Below are positions 38,565 to 50,307 of a stretch of 64,000 nt of DNA, one piece after another. The notes below the pieces were generated by a model. That model ran no database searches and was not told the origin of the DNA. It saw nothing but the letters and a program-made list of their open reading frames with translations. The DNA lies in contig JAVBJT010000019.1 in assembly GCA_031546845.1 (NCBI GenBank), positions 43,957-107,956 on the forward strand, given 5' to 3'. How positions within the stretch are numbered: the first letter of the stretch is position 1; each line of letters begins with the position of its first letter. This DNA comes from Azoarcus sp031546845. GTDB lineage: Bacteria; Pseudomonadota; Gammaproteobacteria; Burkholderiales; Rhodocyclaceae. The translations under genes were made by a program, and so were the position numbers.

Positions 38565-41500
38565 ATGATTGATTCGTCCCCAACTCCGGCTCTGTCGGCT
38601 CGCCTGAAGCGGTTCATCCGTCCGGCGAAATGGGGTGTGGGCGTCCTGCTGGCCGTTGCCATACTATGTTTTGGCATTGTGCCGCCGGTCGCGCGCCATT
38701 ACGGCGTGCAGATTCTCAGTGAGAAATTAGGGCGCACGGTGTCGATAGAGCGGGTCGGTTTCAATCCGTTCACTTTGACCGCCGAGGTGCATGGCGCCAA
38801 GGTGATGGAGGCCGATGGCCAGCAAGAGGCATTCGGTTTCGATTTGCTGCGCGCCAACCTGGAGTTGGAATCGCTGATTCGAGGCGGTCCGGTGCTGAGC
38901 GAACTGTCGCTTGCCGGGCCGCGCTTGCATCTGGTGCATGAAGGAGGAGGGCATTACAACTGGTCGGACGTGATCGACCGTTTTGCCGCCGAACCGCCGA
39001 GCGACAAGCCGATGAATTTTTCCATCGGCAATATCCAGATCACCGGCGGCCGTGCCGTGGTGGACGATAAGCCCAAGGGGCGGCACCACGAAGTCGATGA
39101 GCTGACGCTGGGCGTACCGTTCATTTCCAATTTGCCGGTGAAGGTGGATGTTTTCGTCGAGCCTTCGCTGTCGGCGAAGGTCAATGGCGATCTGCTGCAA
39201 CTCACGGGGCGCAGCAAGCCTTTCGGCGAAATGCGCGAGACGGTGTTCGATGTTGTGCTGGCGGATTTCGAATTGGCCCCCTGGCTCGTTTATTTACCGT
39301 TCGAGCCGTCGTTCCGCCTGCCTTCCGGGCGTCTTGGCGCCAATCTTGAAATCGGTTTCGCGCAGCCGGAGGGAAAACCGTCCGCCGTTACGCTGAAAGG
39401 GCAGATTCAGGTCGACGATCTGGCGGTGCAGGATAAAAACGGTCAGGCGGTGCTGTCGGTCGGCGAATTGGGTGTTGAATTGGCCGATGTGCAGCCGTTG
39501 ACGAACAAATGGCATTTTTCGCGCTTGCGCTTGATCAAACCGGAGGTGGAACTGACGCGGCTGGCCGACGGCGGGATCAATCTCCTTGGCCTGCTGCCCA
39601 AGATCGACGGCGCTGCGAAGGCCAAGCCCGCGCCGGAGGCCAAGCCCGCGCAGGGGAAAAACGGTGCGCAGCGCAAGGCGGCCGAGCCGTCGCCGGTGGA
39701 TTTTCTGCTGGCGCAGGCGCGCATCCGCGAAGGCACCGTGCATTACCGCGATCAGACGCTGGCGCAGCCGTTCGAGGCGCAGATCGATGCCATCACGCTC
39801 GATTTGCGCGACCTCTCCAATGTGGGTGACATGCCGGCTGAAATCCGGCTGGATTACGTCATCGACGGCGGCGGTAAATTCAGCCATCAAGATCAGGTGC
39901 GTATCGCGCCGCGTGTGGAGGTGGCGGGCGCGGTCACGGTGGAGCAACTCCGCCCCGGCCGTTTTGCGCCTTATTTCGCCGCCGCCTTGCCGGGCGGGGA
40001 GTTGAGGGATGGCAAGGTGGATGGCGCGCTGCGTTACCACGTGGTTTTAGGCCAGGCGTCCGGCGACGAGGCACCGCAGGTTGAGCTGATGGCGGAAAAC
40101 CTCGCGCTGAGCGATTTCGCCGTTGCGCTTGCTGGCGCGAAGGATGCGGCGATCCGCATTCCCGGCGCGACCGTGCGCGAGGTGGAAGTCAAGCTGCACG
40201 AACGCACGGTGCGTGTTGCCGGGATCGACGTGAACGGGGCGGCTGTATCGACGGTGCGTGCCCGCAATGGCCGTTTCGATCTGGAAAGCTTGCTCGGACC
40301 GTCGTCGAACGATGCCGCCACGGCGCCGTGGTCGGTGAATGTCGCCAAGCTGGTGCTTGCCGATGCGTCCGCGCGTATGGAGGATCGCAAGGCGGAAAAG
40401 CCGGTGGTCGTCGCTGCCGAGGGGATCGCCTTGCAGCTTGAGAATCTGTCGACCGATAAGGGCGCAGTGGCGCAGCTTGCCTTGAATTCGCGCATCAACA
40501 ACCGGGGCAAACTTGATGTGAAGGGCACGCTGGGCCTGGAGCCGTTCAAACTTGGCATGGATGTCGATCTCCAAAACATCGATCTGCTGCCACTGCAGTC
40601 CTACGTGCTGGAACGTACCAAGATCGCGATTTCCCGTGGCAGCCTGACGACGAAAGGCGCGTTGGAACTGGAACTGGTCAAAGCGCACGAGGGTGATGGC
40701 GAGAGCGCGCTCCACGGGCGCTTTCGCGGCGATGTGGGGGTGGCCGATTTCGCTTCGATCGATCGCTTGAATGCGACCGATTTCGTGCGTTGGCGCTCGC
40801 TCGATCTGAGCGGTATCGATGTACAGCTTGCCCCGTTCGCGCTTGATATCGACAGTGTTGCGCTGGCGGATTTCCGGACGCGCATGATTCTGAACGAGGA
40901 AGGGCGGCTGAACCTGCGGGAAATTCAGGCCGGTGACGAGGTGGGAATGGCTTCCGCGCCGGATCAGGCGGGTGCGCAGTCCGCGCCGGCGGGCACGCTC
41001 CCCGCGCCGACCGATGCCCCGCCGCCGATCCGTATCGGTACGATCCGTTTCAAGAACGGCAATATCGCCTTCAGTGACCGTTTCGTGCGGCCACATTACG
41101 ACGCCAATCTGACCGGCATGAACGGCAGCCTCTCCGGCCTGTCGTCCGACCAGACTACCGTCGCCAAGCTCGATCTGCAGGGCAAGGTCGCCAACGCCGC
41201 GCCGGTGTCGGTCAAGGGGGAATTCAATCCTTTCCGTCAGGATCGTTATCTCGACATCGTCATGGCGGTGCGGGATTTTGAGCTCACCGATCTGTCCAGC
41301 TATGCGGGCAAGTACGTCGGCTACGGCATTCAGAAGGGCAGGCTGTCGGCCGATCTCAACTACAAGATCGAGAACCGCAAGCTCACCGCCACCAACCGCA
41401 TTTTCCTCGACCAGCTGACCTTCGGCGACAAGATCGAGAGTCCCGATGCGCTCGATCTGCCGGTGCAGTTCGCGGTATCGCTGCTCAAGAACGGCCGTGG

Positions 41501-42233
41501 CGAAATCAATCTCAACCTGCCCGTCAGCGGAACGCTGGACGATCCGCAGTTCAGTATCTCCGGCCTTGTCATCCAGGCTTTCATCAACCTGATCGGCAAG
41601 GCCGTGACCGCGCCGTTCACGTTGCTTGGGGCGATGTTCGAGGGCGGCGAGGCCATGTCCTTTCTGGATTTCGCGCCGGGTATTGGGCGGATCGACGACG
41701 GACAGGTCGAAAAGCTCGATACCCTGGCCAAGGCGCTAAAGGATCGTCCGGCGTTGCGTCTGGATATCACCGGCCATGCCGATCCCGATTCCGATATCGA
41801 CGGGATCAAGCACGCGCGATTCAATCGGCAGATCCAGGCAGCCAGGACGAAGGCCGTGGCCGAGGGTAAAGGACAGGCGTCAGGGGCGTCCGTACCGTCG
41901 AATGGAGTGGAAACCGAGAAAACTGAAATATCCGAAGCCGAATATGCCGAATTGCTCGAACAGGTTTACGACGACGCCAATTTCAAGAAGCCGCGCAATT
42001 TCTTTGGTTTGACCAAGAGTTTGCCCGTGGCCGAGATGGAGGCGCTGATTCTCGCCAGCATCGAGGTCGATGACAATGCATTGCGCGCGCTGGCGCAGCG
42101 GCGGGCGCAAGCGGCCCGGCAATGGCTGCTGGAAAACGGCCAGGTGCCGGCGGAACAGGTTTTTCTGTTGGCGCCCGAGGTCGGCCCGGCACCGGAAGGC
42201 GAAGGCCGCCGCGTTCACTTTTCGCTGCGCTGA
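38565..42233 (+). CDS. DUF748/AsmA-like envelope protein
   Basis: The 1222-residue protein has one N-terminal membrane anchor (about residues 21-42, WGVGVLLAVAILCFGIVPPV). It then has long AsmA-like beta-rich repeats (SIERVGFNPFTLTAEVHGAK; IRFKNGNIAFSDRFVRPHYD), including the DUF748 block YLDIVMAVRDFELTDLSSYA with GYGIQKGRLSADLNYKIENR. The C-terminus has an OmpA-like fragment (LRLDITGHADPDSDI). AsmA-like proteins bridge the periplasm and are implicated in phospholipid transport to the outer membrane. GGAG precedes the ATG at 38565; the upstream extension lacks support. Confidence 0.9.
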   Translation: MIDSSPTPALSARLKRFIRPAKWGVGVLLAVAILCFGIVPPVARHYGVQILSEKLGRTVSIERVGFNPFTLTAEVHGAKVMEADGQQEAFGFDLLRANLELESLIRGGPVLSELSLAGPRLHLVHEGGGHYNWSDVIDRFAAEPPSDKPMNFSIGNIQITGGRAVVDDKPKGRHHEVDELTLGVPFISNLPVKVDVFVEPSLSAKVNGDLLQLTGRSKPFGEMRETVFDVVLADFELAPWLVYLPFEPSFRLPSGRLGANLEIGFAQPEGKPSAVTLKGQIQVDDLAVQDKNGQAVLSVGELGVELADVQPLTNKWHFSRLRLIKPEVELTRLADGGINLLGLLPKIDGAAKAKPAPEAKPAQGKNGAQRKAAEPSPVDFLLAQARIREGTVHYRDQTLAQPFEAQIDAITLDLRDLSNVGDMPAEIRLDYVIDGGGKFSHQDQVRIAPRVEVAGAVTVEQLRPGRFAPYFAAALPGGELRDGKVDGALRYHVVLGQASGDEAPQVELMAENLALSDFAVALAGAKDAAIRIPGATVREVEVKLHERTVRVAGIDVNGAAVSTVRARNGRFDLESLLGPSSNDAATAPWSVNVAKLVLADASARMEDRKAEKPVVVAAEGIALQLENLSTDKGAVAQLALNSRINNRGKLDVKGTLGLEPFKLGMDVDLQNIDLLPLQSYVLERTKIAISRGSLTTKGALELELVKAHEGDGESALHGRFRGDVGVADFASIDRLNATDFVRWRSLDLSGIDVQLAPFALDIDSVALADFRTRMILNEEGRLNLREIQAGDEVGMASAPDQAGAQSAPAGTLPAPTDAPPPIRIGTIRFKNGNIAFSDRFVRPHYDANLTGMNGSLSGLSSDQTTVAKLDLQGKVANAAPVSVKGEFNPFRQDRYLDIVMAVRDFELTDLSSYAGKYVGYGIQKGRLSADLNYKIENRKLTATNRIFLDQLTFGDKIESPDALDLPVQFAVSLLKNGRGEINLNLPVSGTLDDPQFSISGLVIQAFINLIGKAVTAPFTLLGAMFEGGEAMSFLDFAPGIGRIDDGQVEKLDTLAKALKDRPALRLDITGHADPDSDIDGIKHARFNRQIQAARTKAVAEGKGQASGASVPSNGVETEKTEISEAEYAELLEQVYDDANFKKPRNFFGLTKSLPVAEMEALILASIEVDDNALRALAQRRAQAARQWLLENGQVPAEQVFLLAPEVGPAPEGEGRRVHFSLR

Positions 42234-42284
42234 CGTGGCAGACGAGCGCTTTGGGCCAGGGAGGGCGAACCAAAGGAGAGTGAA

Positions 42285-42581
42285 ATGGCACGGCAATTGA
42301 ATGAGGCGGAACGCGCCGCCGCGTTGGCAGCCTTGAAGAATTGGCGCATGGTGGAAGGGCGCGATGCGATTTGCCGCGACTTCCGCTTTGCCGATTTCAA
42401 CGCGGCATTCGGCTTTATGAGCCGTGTCGCGTTAAAGGCCGAAAAACTCGACCACCATCCGGAATGGCGCAACGTGTATAACCGGGTCGAGGTCGTGCTT
42501 TCCACGCACGATGTCGGTGGTTTGAGCGAAAAGGATATTGCCCTGGCGCGTTTTATCGACGAGGCCGCGGGGCAGGGCTGA
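42285..42581 (+). CDS. phhB: Pterin-4a-carbinolamine dehydratase
   Basis: The 98-residue protein matches the PCD/DCoH family: FRFADFNAAFGFMSRVALKA followed by EKLDHHPEWRNVYNRVEVVL and STHDVGGLSEKDIALA. The His-His-Pro of LDHHPEW is the active-site motif. The enzyme dehydrates 4a-hydroxytetrahydrobiopterin, the product of phenylalanine hydroxylase. AGGAGAG precedes the start. No phenylalanine hydroxylase gene is near in this window. Confidence 0.93.
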   Translation: MARQLNEAERAAALAALKNWRMVEGRDAICRDFRFADFNAAFGFMSRVALKAEKLDHHPEWRNVYNRVEVVLSTHDVGGLSEKDIALARFIDEAAGQG

Positions 42582-42628
42582 ATAAGGACGGCGGGCCGGA
42601 TAGTGGCCCGGGTTCGGGCTCTTGGAAG

Positions 42629-42655
42629 CGGGCGCGGCGGTTTCCACCGCGCCCG
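42629..42655. terminator. Hairpin between convergent phhB and metY
   Basis: CGGGCGCGG and CCGCGCCCG form a perfect 9-bp stem with a 9-nt loop between two convergent genes, suited for use in both directions. No clear T-run. Confidence 0.55.
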
Positions 42656-42675
42656 TGTGCTACCTGCTTACGGCC

Positions 42676-43947
42676 TTAAGCCGCGGCGAGCGCTTGCGTC
42701 AGGTCGGCCAGAATGTCGTCGATATGCTCGATGCCGATCGACAGCCGCACCATGTCGGGCGATACGCCGGCCCTGGCCAGTTCGTCCGGCCCAAGTTGCC
42801 GGTGCGTGGTGGAGGCCGGGTGGCAGGCCAGCGATTTGGCGTCGCCGATATTCACCAGCCGGGTGACGAGCTTCAGCGCATCCTGGAAACGCGTGCCGCC
42901 TTCCAGGCCGCCCTTGATGCCGAACGACAGGATGCCCGAGGCGCGTCCCCCCATGTATTTCTGCGTCAGAGCGAAATCCCGGTGGTCTTTCAGGCCGGCG
43001 TAATTCACCCATTCCACCTTGGCGTGCGTGCGCAGGAATTCCGCGACCTTGAGCGTGTTGTCGCAGATACGGTCCATGCGCAGCGCCACGGTTTCGATGC
43101 CTTGCAGGATCAGGAAGGCGTTGAACGGGCTGAGCGCGGCGCCCATGTTGCGCAGCGGCACGACGCGGGCGCGGGCGATGTAGGCTGCGGCGCCGAGCGC
43201 TTCGGTATAGACCACGCCGTGATAGGACGGATCCGGTTCGCTCAGACGACGGAAGCGCGCTTTGTGCTCCGCCCACGGGAATTTGCCTGAATCGACGATG
43301 ACGCCGCCAATCGAATTGCCATGCCCGCCGAGATACTTGGTCAGCGAATGCACGACGATATCGGCCCCGTGCTCGAACGGGCGGCACAGATAGGGCGTCG
43401 GCACCGTGTTGTCGACGATCAATGGAATGCCGTGCCGATGGGCAATGGCGGCGAGGCGCTCGAAATCGGTGATGTTGCCCAGCGGGTTACCCACGGATTC
43501 GCAGAAGATCGCTTTGGTGCGCGCGTCGATTAGGCCATCGAACGTGTCCGGGTCGCGGTAGTCGGCGAAACGGACCTCGATGCCGAGTTGTGGGAAAGTA
43601 TGGGCGAACAGGTTGTAAGTGCCGCCGTAGAGCGTGGAGGCGGAAACGATGTTGTCGCCCGTTTCGGCGATCGTCTGAATCGCGTAGGTGATCGCGGCCA
43701 TGCCGGAGGCCACCGCGAGCGCGCCGATGCCGCCTTCCATCGCGGCGACGCGCTCTTCCAGCACCGCCGAGGTTGGATTCATGATGCGGGTGTAAATGTT
43801 GCCCGCCACCTTGAGGTCGAACAAATCGGCGCCGTGCTGCGTGTTGTCGAACGCGTAGGATGTCGTCTGGTAGATCGGCACCGCCGCCGCCTTGGTGGTC
43901 GGGTCGGGCGAATAGCCGCCGTGGACGGCGATGGTTTCGAGTTTCAT
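42676..43947 (-). CDS. metY: O-acetylhomoserine aminocarboxypropyltransferase (sulfhydrylase)
   Basis: The 423-residue PLP enzyme has the Cys/Met metabolism family signature: TTSYAFDNTQHGADLF, GNIYTRIMNPTSAVLEERVA and the PLP Lys in DIVVHSLTKYLGGHGNSIGG. GALAVASGMAAITYAIQTIA forms the phosphate-binding part. It makes homocysteine from O-acetylhomoserine and sulfide. GGAGAG lies nine bases upstream of the start at 43947. The length agrees with bacterial MetY (about 425-430 residues). Confidence 0.94.
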   Translation of the reverse strand: MKLETIAVHGGYSPDPTTKAAAVPIYQTTSYAFDNTQHGADLFDLKVAGNIYTRIMNPTSAVLEERVAAMEGGIGALAVASGMAAITYAIQTIAETGDNIVSASTLYGGTYNLFAHTFPQLGIEVRFADYRDPDTFDGLIDARTKAIFCESVGNPLGNITDFERLAAIAHRHGIPLIVDNTVPTPYLCRPFEHGADIVVHSLTKYLGGHGNSIGGVIVDSGKFPWAEHKARFRRLSEPDPSYHGVVYTEALGAAAYIARARVVPLRNMGAALSPFNAFLILQGIETVALRMDRICDNTLKVAEFLRTHAKVEWVNYAGLKDHRDFALTQKYMGGRASGILSFGIKGGLEGGTRFQDALKLVTRLVNIGDAKSLACHPASTTHRQLGPDELARAGVSPDMVRLSIGIEHIDDILADLTQALAAA

Positions 43948-44188
43948 GGCGTGATCTCTCCGCAGAATGGAGGGGCGAGTATAGCCAGCGTGGGCACGGA
44001 TAAGAAAGCATGCCAAAGCGGCGGGCGCGGCCTTTATGTTGCGGCGCGGGAGAGGGATGGCCTTTCATGCCTCTTTACGGAGGGCGAGCAGGGATGTAAA
44101 TAGTCGTTTCCAGTGCATGTTGTATTTGGTCGTTGCGTGGGCGGCGTGCTTTTGGAATGAGTGTCGAACGACCTGGGAGCGGTGCGCG

Positions 44189-46092
<1,904 letters not shown>

Positions 46093-46093
<1 letters not shown>

Positions 46094-47823
46094 TGTTCAT
46101 TGTCCGCTTGATCGACAGCGACGACCCGCGCGCGTTGCGGGATGCGCTGCATTGGCTGTACGGCTTTGTTCGCCCGCACCGCTGGGCCATTGCCGGCCTG
46201 CTTGGGCTGTCGTTTTTCGCTTCGCTGCTGGTGCTGGCGCAACCCTGGCTGACCAAGTTGCTGATCGACGATGGCTTGCTCGCCCGCGATTTTTCCCGCC
46301 TGACGCTGATCGCGGCGGCGATGATCGCCGCCGGCCTCTTTGGCACGGCCTTGTCCGGGCTCAGCCGCTACTTGCACACGCGGCTCTCGGGGCGCATTCT
46401 GTTCGCGTTGCGCGATGCGCTGTACCGGCACTTGCAAACTTTGTCACCAGCCTTTTTCGGCCGCCGCCGCATTGGCGATCTGATGTCGCGGCTCGATGGC
46501 GACGTTGCCGAAATCCAGCGTTTCGCCGTGGATTCGTTGTTCTCGGCGGTGTCCAGCGTAATCGGCCTGATCGGCGCATTGGCGTTGTTGTTGGCGCTGT
46601 CCTGGCAACTGTCGCTATTGGCCGCGTTGCTGATACCGCTGGATGTGCTGTGGCTGCGCTGGATGCGGCGCAAGATCGAACGCGAGGCGCGCGGCTTGCG
46701 CGAACGTTCGGCCGACATGTCGTCGTTCTTCGTCGAAACGCTGCCAGCGATGAAATTCATCCAATCCGCCGGCCAGCAGGCGCGCGAAGCGCAACGGCTC
46801 GAAGGCTTGGGGCACGGTTACATGGGTCAGTTGCTGCGTTTGCAACTCACTGAATTCTTTACGCAAGCGGTGCCGGGCACCTTGATGTCCCTGTCGCGCG
46901 CCAGCGCTTTTCTGGTTGGCGGCTATTGGGTGGTGCAGGGGCATTGGCAGCTTGGTTCGCTGATCGCCTTTTCCACCTACCTGGGCATGGCCATCGGTCC
47001 GGTGCAAAGCCTGCTCGGCCTGTATGTGACGCTGCAGCGCATGAGCGTGAGCCTGGGCCGGGTTATGGAACTGCGTGGCGAGCAACCCGATGTGCGGACG
47101 CCATTGCAGCCGCGGCCGATGCCGGCGGGGGGCGAACTGCGCTTGGAGTCGGTGTGTTTCAGCCACGCCGGCCGCGCCCGGTCCGTGCTGCGGGATGTCG
47201 AGGCGACGATTCCGGCCGGTCTCAAGGTGGCTGTGAGCGGACCGTCCGGCGCTGGCAAGTCGACGCTGATCGATCTGCTGCAACGCTTCTACGACCCCGA
47301 CACAGGGCGCATCCTGCTCGATGGCGTCGACCTGCGCGAACTCGACTTGCTTGAACTGCGCCGGCGCATCGCCGTGGTTAGCCAGGATACCGTGCTGTTT
47401 CGTGGCAGCCTGGCCGACAACCTGAGCTACGGCGCGCCTGGCGTGAGCCGCGAGGAAATCGCCCGGATCGCCGCGCTGGCGCAGCTCGACGGCCTGATCG
47501 CCAGCCTGCCGGAAGGCTTGGACAGCCCGTTGGGTGAGCGCGGCCAGCAGCTTTCCGGCGGGCAGAAGCAGCGCATCGCCATTGCGCGTGCGTTGTTGCA
47601 GAACCCGCTGATTCTTGTGCTCGACGAAGCGACCTCGCAGGTGGATGAAGCCACCGAGCGCGAAGTCATCGCCGCCATCGACCGCCTGTTTGCCGGGCGT
47701 ACGCGCATTCTCATCAGCCACCGCCCGTCGACGCTGGCCGAGGCCGACCTGCGTTTCGAGTTGGTGGACGGCTGTTTGTCGGCTCGCGCCGCCGAAGCGG
47801 CGGTGTGCGAAGCCGGTGCGTGA
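46093..47823 (+). CDS. qhpF: ABC exporter, QhpF-like
   Basis: The 576-residue half-transporter has an N-terminal six-helix membrane domain (about residues 20-310, e.g. LGLSFFASLLVLAQPWLTKL; LSRASAFLVGGYWVVQGHWQ). The nucleotide-binding domain has Walker A GPSGAGKSTL, the Q-loop after RRRIAVVSQDTV, the signature LSGGQKQRIAIARALL, Walker B LILVLDEATS and the H-loop ILISHRP. In known qhp clusters an ABC transporter is proposed to carry the modified gamma subunit to the periplasm. Coupled by TGATG to the activator and followed after seven bases by the protease gene. Confidence 0.87.
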
Positions 47824-47830
47824 GGCTGGC

Positions 47831-48508
47831 ATGGATAGCGGGCCGCATATCGGTATCGTCGATAGCGGCTATGCGCCCGCGCAAGCGCCGCTCGTCGTCG
47901 CGTCGCGGCGCTTTTGGCTGACCGACGAGGATGTGGCCGAGGGCGAACCGGTCAATGATGCGCTTGGGCACGGCAGCGCCGTGCTGCAAGCCATTGCCGC
48001 GCGCGCGCCATCCGCGCGTTTCAGCGTGGCGCAAGTGTTCGATCATCGCGGCATCACCAGCCCATTGCAAATCGCCGCCGCGCTGCATTGGCTGCGCGGG
48101 CGCGGGGTGCGTCTGATCAATCTGAGCCTGGGGGTGCGCCGGGATCGGCCGATCCTGCAGGCGGCCTGCGCCGGGCTACTGTCCGACGGGGTGTTGATCT
48201 GCGCTTCCAGCCCGGCGCGTGGCGCACCGGTATTTCCCTCGCATTACCTGGGCGTGGTTCGCGTTACCGGCGATGCGCGCTGCGCGGCGCACGAATGGAC
48301 CTGGCTGCACAGCCCGCAGGCTGATTTCGCCGCGGCGGTAAGCAGCGAACGCATTGGACATGCCGGCGCCAGCCAGGGCTGCGCGGCATTCAGCGGGCAT
48401 CTGGCCGCCTTGCTGAGCGCCCACCCGGAAGCGTCCAACGATTGGCTGCTGCGACGGATGCGCGAGGGCGCGCACTATCACGGCATGGAACATAAAACCG
48501 CGCCTTGA
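47831..48508 (+). CDS. qhpE: Subtilisin-like leader protease, QhpE-like
   Basis: The 225-residue serine protease has a compact S8 domain with all three catalytic residues: Asp in IGIVDSGYAP, His in DALGHGSAV and Ser in GHAGASQGCAAFSG. It has no signal peptide, so it acts in the cytoplasm. QhpE removes the leader of the cross-linked gamma subunit. The length is short for subtilases but fits QhpE. GAGG precedes the ATG at 47831. It follows the ABC gene directly. Confidence 0.88.
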   Translation: MDSGPHIGIVDSGYAPAQAPLVVASRRFWLTDEDVAEGEPVNDALGHGSAVLQAIAARAPSARFSVAQVFDHRGITSPLQIAAALHWLRGRGVRLINLSLGVRRDRPILQAACAGLLSDGVLICASSPARGAPVFPSHYLGVVRVTGDARCAAHEWTWLHSPQADFAAAVSSERIGHAGASQGCAAFSGHLAALLSAHPEASNDWLLRRMREGAHYHGMEHKTAP

Positions 48509-48550
48509 AAGGGCGCGGCGGGGATCGGCTTGCCGTTTTGCGCCGAAGAG

Positions 48551-48607
48551 GGTGCCGGAGACGGGACTCGAACCCGCAACCCGCCGTCTCGAGCTCCGCC
48601 CGGCACC
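48551..48607. pseudogene. tRNA 3'-fragment forming a hairpin terminator
   Basis: On the minus strand, GCGGGTTCGAGTCCCGT with CTCCGGCACC matches the T arm and acceptor of a class II tRNA (Leu-like), but no D arm or anticodon arm exists. GGTGCCGG (48551-48558) and CCGGCACC (48600-48607) pair perfectly, and the plus strand continues with a T6 run at 48612-48617. The remnant therefore lies between convergent qhpE and porin genes and may serve as terminator. Confidence 0.55.
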
Positions 48608-48616
48608 GTGGTTTTT

Positions 48617-49960
48617 TCAGAACGTCGTCATGATCGTCAATTGCAGGTATGGATTCGTCGAGTTGCTGCCCAACTGGGTGCCGCCTTCATCCGCGCTGCG
48701 TTTGGGCTTGTACAGACCGCCCAGCAGGCCGACTTGCAGGTGCGCGTTGGCCGTCCATACCAAGTACAAATCCAGTTCCTGCCCGCTCTGGTTGCCAAGG
48801 CTCTTGTCCAGCGTATGGAAGTTGAAATACAGCGCGCCCAGCGCGATATCCTCGCGCGGCGAGGCCGTCAGGCCAATGTGGTGAACCCCGGCATTGCTGC
48901 TGAGCGGGCCGGCGTAGTTGGCCGCCACCTCGCCCTGGAACCAGGTGCCGAAACCACGGCTGAAGCCGTAGAACAGCGGATCGTACAGTTCTGAAAAACG
49001 GCTGTAGCGATAAGTGGCGGTGGGTTTCCACGGCGCGCCGGCAAAGGTCCACGAACCCTCCATATACCAGCCGCTTTCGTGGCTGTGGTCCAGTTCCTGG
49101 TTGGCGTATTCGAACGACAGGTTCAGATTTTCCACCCCCAGGCCACCGGCTCCGCGCAGGCTGACGGTATCCATGCCCTCGCGTTCGAGGCGCGACGGAA
49201 TGATGGCGTAGCGCTTATCGACATCGATGCCGTGTATCCAGGTCAGCCCCAGCGTGCCCGGCGCGGCGACATGCTCCAGAACGGCCACGGAGAGTTCGGT
49301 ATTGGCCTGGACGCGGTTGTCGGACTTCAGCCACATCAGATCGCCGCGCCAGCCTTCCTTACCGCCTAGGCGGATCACTGCTGTTTTATCGAACGCCTTG
49401 CGCGCGGCGATGTAATAGGCGCCGCCACGGTCGAATTCCTTGCCGAACGGACCGTTGCCGGCGTTGATCGCATCGCCGTTGATCAGAAAGCCGTCGCCCA
49501 CCATCACCGACTGGCGGCCGAAGGAAATATCCACGCCGTCCGCGCCTAGCGCCGGGAAGAGGCTGCCGGAACGCCAGCCCGCGTAAGCATCCTCGATCGA
49601 GGTGCGCCGCTCGCCGCCGGAACTGATGTTGGCCGCGTCGCCATCGCCCCAGGTGCCGGAACTGATCAGGTTGAACTTGCCGTACAGGCTGCCGGCGTTG
49701 CCCAGCCCCAGGCTGCCGCTGATGCCGTACTTGGCATACGCCTCGCGCCAACTGACGCTGCCTTGCTCGGTATTGCCAACGGTGGCATAGCTTTTCTGGC
49801 TGTGCATCGCGCCGAACAGCCCCTCGAAATCGGCGTTGAGCACCGTGTCGTCCTGCTTGTACAACTCATAGGCGTGCGCGGAAAAGCTGCCCAGCCCGCA
49901 CAGGCCGGCCACCATCAGCGCACAGGACGGGCGCAACAATTCATGAATTCGTGCATACAT
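48617..49960 (-). CDS. Outer-membrane beta-barrel porin
   Basis: The 447-residue protein has a signal peptide (hydrophobic LMVAGLCGLGSFSAHA, cleavage near residue 30), many amphipathic strands with aromatic girdles (YELYKQDDTVLNADFEGLFG; SLYGKFNLISSGTWGDGDAA; HLQVGLLGGLYKPKRSADEG) and a C-terminal Phe after YLQLTIMTTF, the Bam recognition end. It resembles alginate-export/OprD-sized porins of 16-18 strands. Inside the qhp cluster it may admit the amine substrate or related nutrients; that is inference. It is transcribed divergently from qhpG. Confidence 0.82.
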   Translation of the reverse strand: MYARIHELLRPSCALMVAGLCGLGSFSAHAYELYKQDDTVLNADFEGLFGAMHSQKSYATVGNTEQGSVSWREAYAKYGISGSLGLGNAGSLYGKFNLISSGTWGDGDAANISSGGERRTSIEDAYAGWRSGSLFPALGADGVDISFGRQSVMVGDGFLINGDAINAGNGPFGKEFDRGGAYYIAARKAFDKTAVIRLGGKEGWRGDLMWLKSDNRVQANTELSVAVLEHVAAPGTLGLTWIHGIDVDKRYAIIPSRLEREGMDTVSLRGAGGLGVENLNLSFEYANQELDHSHESGWYMEGSWTFAGAPWKPTATYRYSRFSELYDPLFYGFSRGFGTWFQGEVAANYAGPLSSNAGVHHIGLTASPREDIALGALYFNFHTLDKSLGNQSGQELDLYLVWTANAHLQVGLLGGLYKPKRSADEGGTQLGSNSTNPYLQLTIMTTF

Positions 49961-49999
49961 ATCAATAATGTCTCCTGATTCTTCTGATCTTTCGATGTT

Positions 50000-50015
50000 T
50001 GGCGTGATTCTTGCC
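50000..50015 (+). promoter_or_regulatory. Possible sigma-54 promoter for qhpG
   Basis: TGGCGTG, four bases, TTGCC (GG-N10-GC) lies 293 bases upstream of qhpG on the plus strand. A CCCGCC/GGCGGG hairpin (50014-50029) follows at once, so this is weaker evidence than the porin-facing site. Confidence 0.3.
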
Positions 50016-50130
50016 CGCCTCGGGGCGGGTCTTGTTGCGATGCTTCCATGCGCGGCGAGGCTTGCGTCATGTGGCGGGCCGGGTAGGTCACGTGGGTGAA
50101 GCCGCTTTCCAGGCCGTCCGGCGGTTTACC

Positions 50131-50145
50131 GCAAAAAGCGCGCCA
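50131..50145 (-). promoter_or_regulatory. Sigma-54 promoter candidate for the porin gene
   Basis: On the minus strand TGGCGC, five bases, TTGC (GG-N10-GC spacing), about 170 bases upstream of the porin start codon and about 90 bases from the paired TGAGACA elements at 50231-50248. Confidence 0.55.
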
Positions 50146-50230
50146 TTCCGTTTTCGGCGCGTGGTTTTACGGAAAAGAAGGGTTTTGAGCGCCGTTCGCG
50201 ATCATTGAAAATGGAAATAATGTTGCATTT

Positions 50231-50248
50231 TGAGACAACTATGAGACA
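50231..50248. promoter_or_regulatory. Activator half-sites (TGAGACA twice)
   Basis: Two TGAGACA heptamers start 11 bases apart, one helical turn, in the porin-qhpG intergenic region. The same heptamer (as TGTCTCA) recurs upstream of the aldehyde dehydrogenase/ccmF-like and qhpA genes. Candidate binding sites of the AcoR-like activator. Confidence 0.5.
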
Positions 50249-50307
50249 GGGTCGCAGCGGTTGTGCGCACCACACCCTGCCGGACAAACGAATTCGAGGG
50301 CGAAGGG

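Noticed and set aside
44036..44188. N-terminal extension of the sigma-54 activator
   Set aside because: The 51 extra residues lack family similarity and ribosome site, while ATG 44189 has GGAG at the right distance.
48530..48994. Plus-strand frame beginning MPFCAEEGAGDGTRTRN
   Set aside because: The GDGTRTRN peptide is a well-known false translation of antisense tRNA sequence, and the rest is the shadow of the porin gene on the other strand.
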